The notes under the pieces: model-generated
The model's database searches: none
What the model was told of the DNA's origin: nothing
The model's input: only the letters and a program-made list of their open reading frames with translations
In this document: positions 14,453 through 20,643 of the stretch, in pieces
Position numbering within the stretch: the stretch's first letter is position 1
Layout of the letters: each line of letters begins with the position of its first letter
Translations under genes and position numbers: made by a program
DNA from: JAFLBB01 sp040007195
GTDB lineage: Bacteria; Acidobacteriota; Terriglobia; Bryobacterales; Bryobacteraceae
Assembly (NCBI GenBank): GCA_040007195.1
Contig: JBDTVQ010000052.1
Span: 1-24,131, forward strand
Length of the DNA: 24,131 bases
Direction of reading: 5' to 3'

Positions 14453-16317
14453 CTAGCGGGCTACGGCGGGCGGCGCGTCCGGCGGGAAACCAACTTCCTT
14501 GATCAGGGCGGCGTAGCGGGGGTCGGAGCGAAGCGGGGCAACCCAGGGTTCGGAGCGGAGATGGACCATGCAATCCGCGCGTTCGGCTATGCCGCGGCGC
14601 ATCCAGGCGAAGGCCTCATCCTTCTCTCCAAGGCTGGCAAATGCCACCGCTACTTCGAAGGGACAGACGTACTGGGTGCGGGAGAGCGCAACGACTTCGG
14701 CCAGTAACGCCCGTGCTTCCCGGGTGCGCCCGACGCGGGCATAGCCCATGGAGAGGAAGGCGATGGTCATAGGGATTCGCTGGTCGCGGGCGGCGAGTTC
14801 CAGCTCGCGGATGGCTTCGTCGCTGTGCCCGCGGTCGAGGTAGGCCATGCCGAGAAAGGTGCGAGCCAGACCAAATTTTGGTTCCCACTCCAGCGTGGCG
14901 CGAGCGAGGCGGATGGCGTCATCTTCGCGCTGATTCAAATAGAGGGTGAAGACCGAGAACAGATTGATGAAAAGAGCCCGAGGCGCCAGATCGGCGGCAC
15001 GGTTTGCCGCTTGGATCGATTGCTCGCGTTGGCCTAAGGTCAGGCGGAGGCAGGCCAAGCCACGATGGGATTCCGCGGAATTGGGGTTCAGGCTAAGCGC
15101 CTTCTCGAACTGTTCCGCGGAACCGGCCCAGTTCCAGTCGTACCACAGGAGCGTGAGGCCGAGAGCGGCGTGGGCCGAATCGGAATCCGGTTGGAGTTCG
15201 ACGGCCTTGCGCGCAGCGGTCTTGGCGTTGGGCATGGCGACCGACGGCGGAAGGAAGACACTGGACAGGGCGTTCCAACCCTGCGCCATCGAGGCGTAGG
15301 CGGGGCCGTGCGTGGGGTCTTTCCGAACAACCTGTTCGAGGGTTTGGATGCCGAGCTCGATGGATTGCCTGGCCGGTTCATTGACGAGGAAGCGGCCCTT
15401 CAAGTAGAGGGCATGCAGTTCGGGATCGACGGGCTTGAGGGAGACGGCGGCGGGGGGCGCGGCAGCAAACCCGATTTCCTGGGCGATGCTCTGAGCAAGT
15501 TCGGACTGCAGGGCGAGGATGTCGCCGGTGTTTTTTCGTAGGATTTGCTCCAGGCGGCGTGCTCGCCGGGAAACTGGAGCAGCCGGGCGTTGACGCGCAG
15601 ACGTCCGCCGGCCTCGGCGACCGATCCGTCGACGATGGCATCGACGCGAAGCTCGTCGGCGATGTCGGAGAGCTTCTTGTTCGTGTTGCGGTAGTGCACG
15701 ACGGATTTGTGGGAGACGACGCGAAGAGAGCCTTGGCGCGAGAGCGTGGCGATGAGCTGATCCGTCATGCCGTCGCCGAAATAGTTCTGGTCTTGCGAGA
15801 TTCCCTGAAAGGGAAGCACGGCGATGGAGGAGACAGGTTTGGAGGGGCCGCGATTTAAGAGGAATGCGGCGCCCGTGGCGAGGCAGGCGGCAAGCGCGAG
15901 CGCGGCGTGGACGCGGCGATTGGGACGGACCGGCGGCAAAGGCTCCGGAGGCGGGCTGCCGTCGTCTTGCGCGGAAGTTCCGTTGTCGACCATGGAAACC
16001 GGAGCGACGAAGCGGTAGCCACGCCGGGGGAGAGTTTCCAGGAAGAGTGGGTTGGCGGCGGAGTCACCGAGGGCGGTGCGGACCTTGTTGATCGCGCGGG
16101 TGAGACTGCGATCGAAGTCCACATAGGTGTCCTCGGCCCAGAGCTCGGATTTGAGGACGTCGCGATCGACAATTTCGCCGTGGCGTTGGACGAGTGCGGC
16201 CAGAAGGCGGAAGGGTTGGTCTTCGAGCTTAAGTCGAAGGCCGTATTTGCGGAGCTCACCAGAGGAACAGTCCAATTCGAAACTTCCGAAGCGGAACTTG
16301 GACGCGGTCTCTTGCAT
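14453..16317 (-). pseudogene. CadC-like winged-helix/TPR transcriptional regulator interrupted by a frameshift at an A6 run
   Basis: The N-terminal part encodes an OmpR/CadC-type winged helix (FRFGSFELDCSSGELR to LPRRGYRFVAPV, residues ~7-100), a membrane helix (VHAALALAACLATGAAFLL) and a beta-rich domain starting SSIAVLPFQGISQDQ. This frame ends in nonsense at 15531-15536, where six A's occur on the coding strand. A -1 shift there gives GAA-AAA-AAC-ACC and continues as NTGDILALQSELAQSIAQE and TPR repeats to 14453, about 620 residues in total. Such proteins are common in Acidobacteriota and are thought to couple membrane sensing to transcription. It is one base short: either a homopolymer error, a true mutation, or slippage at the A run. 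ATG 16317 is chosen since upstream codons are not protein-like. It diverges from the TPR gene at 16489. Confidence 0.8.
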
Positions 16318-16488
16318 GGGCTTTCGACGCTCGCACCTGAGTCTAGCATTGACTCCGAACCGTGCGGACGGCAAAAAGAGGTTTCGGGACGAAAAGGATA
16401 TCGGCTTCGAAGTGGCTTCTTTACAGAGTGATAGCGGGGGATATTCAGTTCGCTTGTGGGGTCCGGCGGCAATCGGCATGCTCTGCTC

Positions 16489-17388
16489 ATGCGACGACGA
16501 CAAACGGCATTCAGCATTCTTCTATTTCTGGCGTGCTTGCCGCTAATTTGTTCGGGCGCAGAGCCGATGTTTCACATTCCCGCCGGGCGGGAAGATTCGG
16601 CTCGACCCCTGCCGACAATAGAAAAATTACTGATGGAGGGGAGATATGCCGATGCGCGGACGTTGTCGTTGAAAGCATTACGCGAGGCGGAGCAGAACGG
16701 CAGTGGCAGGGAGCGGGTGGGCGCTGTTCTAGACGAATTGGGGACGACCGAATACCTGGACGGCCGATATAAGGCCGCGCTCCGATATTTCGAACGTCTG
16801 GTGGAACTTTGGGACGGCATTTCCTCGGAGAAAGCCGTCGCATTGAGCAATTTGGGACAAACGCTGCTTGCCTTGGGCGAGACGACGCGGGCGGAGAAGG
16901 TATTGCGGCAGTCCATCGAGATCTCTGCCAAGGCGGGCCGGCCATGGCATGTGTTGGGGCAGGTTCTTTATATGACAGGCAGAATGGGGGAGTCCGAGGA
17001 GGCGCAACGAGAGGCATTGCAGCTGGCGGATCCAGGCGATTCGGTGCTCATTGCGTCGACCCGCAACGATCTGGCGGCGGTATACGAGAGGGCGGGGAGG
17101 TACGGGGAGTCGATCGAGTTGCTCGAACAGGCTATCACGGTTTCTGAGCCAGGGCAGGCGCGCGCGCGAATGACGGCGAGCCTGGGTTCTACTCATTGGA
17201 AGGCTGGACACAAGGAGCAGGCGTTGGAGCTATTGCGGCAGGCAAAAGACGAGATGGAGGCGGCGGTGGGGCAGGGACACGAGGATACGGAGCGTATTGT
17301 GCTGACGTACGCGGAAGTGCTGAGGGAAATGGGGCGTAAAAAGGAAGCGAAGGCGGTGGAGGCGGGGTTGGCGAGGGGGTTGCGGTAA
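16489..17388 (+). CDS. Exported TPR-repeat protein
   Basis: This is a protein of about 299 residues with a signal peptide (RRRQTAFSILLFLACLPLIC) and at least five TPR-like helical pairs. Examples are LLMEGRYADARTLSLKALRE, LDGRYKAALRYFERLVELWD, LLALGETTRAEKVLRQSIEI, YERAGRYGESIELLEQAI and WKAGHKEQALELLRQA. TPR domains mediate protein-protein contacts; in the periplasm this one would be an adaptor, with no enzyme motif visible. The start at ATG 16489 places the signal peptide at the N-terminus; 11 upstream codons in frame have no such character. It is transcribed divergently from the CadC-like/TPR regulator, which is a candidate controller. That link is inference from position only. Confidence 0.83.
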   Translation: MRRRQTAFSILLFLACLPLICSGAEPMFHIPAGREDSARPLPTIEKLLMEGRYADARTLSLKALREAEQNGSGRERVGAVLDELGTTEYLDGRYKAALRYFERLVELWDGISSEKAVALSNLGQTLLALGETTRAEKVLRQSIEISAKAGRPWHVLGQVLYMTGRMGESEEAQREALQLADPGDSVLIASTRNDLAAVYERAGRYGESIELLEQAITVSEPGQARARMTASLGSTHWKAGHKEQALELLRQAKDEMEAAVGQGHEDTERIVLTYAEVLREMGRKKEAKAVEAGLARGLR

Positions 17389-17688
17389 GGGGGCGCGGTG
17401 AAGGGCTGTCGCGCCGAGTGAGGGAGGCGAATTTCCTTGGGGGCGCGCCGCGCAGCGGGGATCGGTACGAGGCGGCATTTTCGCTATTTGACTGCGGCGA
17501 AGATTAGTAAAAAATAAGTTTAATATCATAGCCAATATCACACCTGAAAATCCGAATTTGTACGCGCGCAGCAGGACGACAAGCATATGTAGATAAACAT
17601 ATTATTCCTCCAATACCCCTAAACTTGGGTATCGGTTATAGGACTGCTAATTTGTCGTGAAACGTATGATATCGATTTGAATTCCTGT
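17389..17688. other. Gene-free AT-rich spacer with a hairpin
   Basis: No plausible gene is seen. From about 17490 to 17690 the sequence is markedly richer in A/T than its surroundings. A hairpin at 17610-17635 pairs CCAATACCC with GGGTATCGG (one mismatch) around an 8-base loop. TTGACT near 17497 could be a -35 element, but a convincing partner -10 is not seen. The region probably holds the promoter and regulatory sites of the PEP-CTERM gene. Confidence 0.45.
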
Positions 17689-17690
17689 AC

Positions 17691-17763
17691 GGTGGGGTCA
17701 AATCGGGGAGCGGTAGCGGCCGCACCGAAAGGGTGTAAGCCTGTTGCCACAGAAGCCGCCACC
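17691..17763 (+). promoter_or_regulatory. Candidate structured 5' leader of the PEP-CTERM gene
   Basis: GGTGG (17691-17695) can pair with CCACC (17759-17763) to close a multi-branched fold. Inside are GCGG/CCGC (17710-17713 with 17720-17723), GCACC/GGTGT (17722-17726 with 17732-17736, loop GAAAG) and CTGT/ACAG (17741-17744 with 17749-17752, loop TGCC). The second and third stems share two bases, so they compete or trim each other. The leader ends about 31 nt before the ATG. It does not match a riboswitch class I can recall; the c-di-GMP-I (GEMM) consensus was compared and is not met. Confidence 0.35.
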
Positions 17764-17794
17764 CTACCCAATCCAAATCGAAAGGACTCGCAAC

Positions 17795-18529
17795 ATGACG
17801 AACTTCTCGGATCGGAGGAGATTTTCACTGGGGGCGGCACTTGCCGTATCCCTGATCCTGGTTCCCACAGCCGGTGCTACGGTGCTTTCTCCGGGACAAT
17901 GCCAGGGTTCATCGACCATAGCCTGCCCGGGAAGTGTGGACGACCTTGTCCTACCCGGAGCAGCGGTGCTTGTAGCCGACACGGGCCTTCAGGCGCTTTC
18001 GGGCATCGATGTCGGGGGAACCGTGCGATTTACGGCGGACTTCCGTTCCGTTGTCTATCGAGACCCTGGAACAGGGTTCCTGAGTTTCCTGTACCAATTG
18101 ACTAATACGGGCGGGGGTACGGCGGATTCGATCGGGCGCATCACGACGATCGATTTCGGTACGCCTACGGTTACGGACGTCGGATTTTGTTCGGCGTGCG
18201 CCGACCTGCTTGCCGGTGTGGTGACCTATGTCGACCCGGACTTTGTCAGCCGTTCCGGCGGCTCGGGAAGCGTAATTGAATTTGCCTACTCGGTCGGCGG
18301 GGCGCATTTGGCTCCGTTGGAGAGTTCGAGCGTGCTGATTATTAACACAATGTCCACCCTGTATGCGCCGGGCAGCACGTCGGTACAGGACGGCGGCACT
18401 GTGAACGCCAACTCGTTTCAACCGGTGGACGCGGCGGTGCCAGAGCCATCGACGATGGGGCTTGCGCTGCTGGGCATTGCCGGACTTCTCGCCCTTCACC
18501 GCCGCCGCAGCGCGAGCGGGCGCAGGTAG
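17795..18529 (+). CDS. PEP-CTERM sorting-domain protein
   Basis: This is a 244-residue secreted protein with an N-terminal signal peptide (FSLGAALAVSLILVPTAGA) and a C-terminal sorting signal. The signal has VPEPST, a hydrophobic helix (MGLALLGIAGLLAL) and a basic end (HRRRSASGRR), the pattern handled by exosortase in exopolysaccharide-producing bacteria. The middle is beta-rich, with a Cys pair in PGQCQGSSTIACPG and another in FCSACADLL. The fold of the middle is unknown. AAAGGA at 17781-17786 gives an 8-nt spacer, fixing ATG 17795. A strong terminator follows the stop by about 46 nt, so it is transcribed alone. No exosortase is in the window. Confidence 0.9.
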   Translation: MTNFSDRRRFSLGAALAVSLILVPTAGATVLSPGQCQGSSTIACPGSVDDLVLPGAAVLVADTGLQALSGIDVGGTVRFTADFRSVVYRDPGTGFLSFLYQLTNTGGGTADSIGRITTIDFGTPTVTDVGFCSACADLLAGVVTYVDPDFVSRSGGSGSVIEFAYSVGGAHLAPLESSSVLIINTMSTLYAPGSTSVQDGGTVNANSFQPVDAAVPEPSTMGLALLGIAGLLALHRRRSASGRR

Positions 18530-18575
18530 CCAACCTCCGGTTGGACAACCCAAAGTAACAACTCTCACTACCTTA

Positions 18576-18606
18576 AAGCCCCGCTTCCTCCGCGGGGCTT
18601 CTTTTT
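18576..18606 (+). terminator. Rho-independent terminator after the PEP-CTERM gene
   Basis: AAGCCCCGC (18576-18584) pairs perfectly with GCGGGGCTT (18592-18600) around a 7-base loop. A run CTTTTTG follows at 18601-18607. It is the strongest terminator seen in the window and fits plus-strand transcription. Confidence 0.92.
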
Positions 18607-18661
18607 GTTGTGTGCGGGTTTTGTTGGTGCGGCAGGTTTTTTTGGTGCGGCGGGTGGAGAG

Positions 18662-19255
18662 TTACGCCCAGAGGCGTTCGTAGCTGTCGATGTCGCCGTG
18701 GGAGAGGATGAGTTGCCAGAGTTGCTGGGTGCGGGCGCGGAAGGAGCCGGCGGAGGTGAGTAAGTAGTAAGTCCACGGGCGGTAGAAGCGGTCGCCGTAC
18801 TGAGTGCGCAGGTGGGGCCATGCGGCGTGGAAGTTATCGTGCCACGCCATGAGAGTGCGGTCGTAGCCGGGGCCGAAGTTATGCCAGTCCTCCATGACGA
18901 GTAAGTTCTCCATGGCGCGGCCGAGTTAGGCGATGGAGGGGAGCATTCCGTTGGGAAAGATGTACTGTTCGAGCCAGGGATCGGTGTGGGTGTAGGAGGC
19001 GTTGCCACCGATGGTGTGGAGGAGGAAGAGACCGCGGGGGGCGAGTTGATTGGCAGCGAGTTCGCAGAAGCCGATGGAAACGAGGCGATCGAAGACGCCG
19101 GGTTCGGAGCGGGCTTCGCGGTAATCCTTAACTTCGAAGCGGACGGGGAGGTTGTGGCAGAACTGCATGGCAAAGGCTACCTGTTCGCGGGAGATGTTGT
19201 AGCTGACGACGCGGCAGCCGTATTGCTGGCGCGACCGTTGTATGGAATCGCCGGT
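18662..19255 (-). pseudogene. cfa: Decayed cyclopropane-fatty-acyl-phospholipid synthase, truncated with an in-frame stop
   Basis: Two pieces in one frame resemble the C-terminal half of Cfa. Upstream piece: GCRVV-SYNISREQVAFAMQF, then FDRLVSIGFCELAANQL, GLFLLHTIGG and DPWLEQYIFPNGMLPSIA, ending in TAA at 18926-18928. The same frame resumes as LGRAMENLLVMEDWHNFG, WTYYLLTSAGSFRAR and LWQLILSHGD. Against the E. coli enzyme as I recall it, the spacing across the stop is unchanged (23 residues each), so one codon mutated to TAA, probably from GAA or CAA. The frame's 5' end lacks the LDIGCGWG-type SAM motif and runs into the HD gene's 3' end, so the N-terminal half is missing. The intact enzyme would add a methylene from SAM to membrane lipids. 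Confidence 0.85.
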
Positions 19256-19273
19256 GGCCGAAGCGGCGGGGGA

Positions 19274-19846
19274 CTAGGCGGCGAGGCGTTTGAGTTCGCC
19301 GACGATTGCGGAGAGTTTTCGGGCGACCGGGCTACCGCGTTCGGCGAAGATGCGGGCGACTTCGGTGTAATACCAGAGCGTTTCCTCTTTTTTTGGCTTG
19401 AAGCGTTGGAAGACAGCGAGGCCGATGGCGGGGTCGAGGAGGTCGTCGAGGATGGCGCGGGCGTTATAGAGTTTGTCGCAGGCGGAGATGAGGAGCGCAT
19501 CGGCGGGGGCGTGGACGAGATGCGCGAGGTAGGCTTCCTTGCGCTGCTTCCAGGGCCCTTTGTCGCCGGATGCATCGGGAACGCCGTCGGTGCAGGCCTC
19601 GACGAGCGAGAGGACGCGGGGGCCGAACTGTTCGCGAATGGGAGCGGAGTATTGCGGGCCGCCGTCTTCGAGCACATCGTGGAGCAGCGCGGCGATGGCC
19701 TGTTCCTCGTCGCCGCCGAATTCGAGGACGAGCGAGGCGACGCCGAGGGGGTGCGCGATGTAGGGAATGTTGGAGCCTTTGCGGAGTTGGGTGGCGTGGG
19801 CCTGTGCGGCGAGGGTGACGGCGGCGGAGAATTTTTCGGTGAGCAT
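19274..19846 (-). CDS. HD-domain (p)ppGpp hydrolase-like protein (SpoT/MESH1 type)
   Basis: This 190-residue protein carries the RelA/SpoT-type HD signature: RKGSNIPYIAHPL (His32), LLHDVLEDG (His56-Asp57 and Glu60-Asp61) and ACDKLYNAR (Asp124, Asn128). These are the Mn2+ site and substrate residues of ppGpp hydrolases. No synthetase, TGS or ACT domain is present, so it would be a stand-alone small alarmone hydrolase. HD enzymes of other specificities are possible. ATG 19846 has AGGAG 9 nt upstream. It is followed by the cfa relic, whose lost N-terminal half should have lain where this gene's 3' end now is. Confidence 0.85.
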   Translation of the reverse strand: MLTEKFSAAVTLAAQAHATQLRKGSNIPYIAHPLGVASLVLEFGGDEEQAIAALLHDVLEDGGPQYSAPIREQFGPRVLSLVEACTDGVPDASGDKGPWKQRKEAYLAHLVHAPADALLISACDKLYNARAILDDLLDPAIGLAVFQRFKPKKEETLWYYTEVARIFAERGSPVARKLSAIVGELKRLAA

Positions 19847-19919
19847 GGGTGGAGGCTCCTAACGGTGCGGCCGGTGACGAGTTCGATGGTATCGCAGTGC
19901 GGGCGGCCGACATTGTGAT

Positions 19920-19935
19920 TTCGCAAAATTGCGAA
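19920..19935. promoter_or_regulatory. Palindromic operator of the HigBA-type module
   Basis: TTCGCAA (19920-19926) and TTGCGAA (19929-19935) form a perfect inverted repeat with a 2-base spacer. A CATACT hexamer (19936-19941) lies directly after it and the toxin TTG at 19946, so the site overlaps the promoter. It is the likely binding site of the XRE antitoxin. Confidence 0.75.
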
Positions 19936-19945
19936 CATACTAATA

Positions 19946-20317
19946 TTGCCTGCCGCGACGAAAGTCGTCTTGGACAGTAGCGAAGACGGGTCGTGTCCCT
20001 TTCTGGAGTGGTTCGATAAGTTGCCTTCGAAGGTGCAGGACAAGTGCTTTGTGCGAATAGAGCGGTTGCGTCAGATGGGGCATGAATTGCGGCGGCCGGA
20101 GGCGGACCTACTGCGCGATGGAATCTACGAACTTCGCGCCAGCTTGAGCGGGATGCAGTTCCGGATTCTTTACTTCTTTCATGGGACGAAGGCAGCCGTG
20201 GTTTCGCAGGGGTTGGTGAAAGAACGAGCCGTGCCGCCGAGAGAAATTGAGAGGGCGCTGGTGCGGAAGAAGCGATTCGAATCGGATCCGCACCGGCACA
20301 CTTACGAGGAGGACTGA
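19946..20317 (+). CDS. HigB-like RelE-superfamily toxin (phage Gp49 type)
   Basis: This protein of about 123 residues contains FLEWFDKLPSKVQDKCFVRI, HELRRPEADLLRDGIYELR and MQFRILYFFHGTKAAVVSQG. That is the classic order of Gp49/HigB-type toxins (helix pair, then RDGIYELR, RILYFF and a hydrophobic strand with Gln/Lys). Such toxins are mRNA interferases acting at the ribosome. No ATG is present at the N-terminus; TTG 19946 fits family length and lies 4 nt after a CATACT hexamer, so a leaderless start is likely. The XRE antitoxin follows after 2 nt, the toxin-first order of higBA. The palindrome just upstream is the probable operator. Confidence 0.88.
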   Translation: MPAATKVVLDSSEDGSCPFLEWFDKLPSKVQDKCFVRIERLRQMGHELRRPEADLLRDGIYELRASLSGMQFRILYFFHGTKAAVVSQGLVKERAVPPREIERALVRKKRFESDPHRHTYEED

Positions 20318-20319
20318 AT

Positions 20320-20640
20320 ATGGCACAGCGAACGAGAGTGACAAGCGACGCGGTGGAGATTCTTCATCGGCGCTACTACGCGGGCAAGCCGGCCCGGTTG
20401 AAGAGGCTTGAGGATGCACAGGCGAACGATGGGATTGCGAGAAAGATTCGCGAACTGCGGATGGCGGCGGGATTGACGCAGACGGAACTGGCGAAGGTGG
20501 TGGGCACGACGGCGTCGGTGATCTCGCGACTGGAGGATGCCGAGTACGAGGGGCATTCGTTGTCGATGTTGCGGAAGGTGGCGGGGGCCATGAATCAGCG
20601 CATCGAGGTGCGGTTCGTTCCGGTGCGGCGGCCGGCGTAA
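20320..20640 (+). CDS. HigA-like XRE-family antitoxin
   Basis: This 106-residue protein has an XRE helix-turn-helix: IARKIRELRMAAGLTQTELA, then KVVGTTASVISRLEDAEYEG, then HSLSMLRKVAGAMNQRIEV. A ~35-residue N-terminal extension (VTSDAVEILHRRYYAGKPAR) is typical of HigA-type antitoxins that pair with a Gp49 toxin. GAGGAGG stands 6 nt before the ATG, so translation is efficient, and the gene starts 2 nt after the toxin stop. It should bind the palindrome at 19920-19935 and repress the operon while neutralising the toxin. The pair looks intact. Confidence 0.9.
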   Translation: MAQRTRVTSDAVEILHRRYYAGKPARLKRLEDAQANDGIARKIRELRMAAGLTQTELAKVVGTTASVISRLEDAEYEGHSLSMLRKVAGAMNQRIEVRFVPVRRPA

Positions 20641-20643
20641 TAT

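Noticed and set aside
15530..15537. Classical -1 slippery heptamer for programmed frameshifting
   Set aside because: The A run is only six long and the zero-frame codons do not form a proper X-XXY-YYZ heptamer (AAA-ACA), so a deletion or read error is simpler; slippage is kept only as an alternative.
17691..17763. Cyclic-di-GMP-I (GEMM) riboswitch
   Set aside because: The characteristic GCACAGGGCAAACC and GACGCAAAGCC core segments are absent; only a GAAA-containing hairpin loop is shared.
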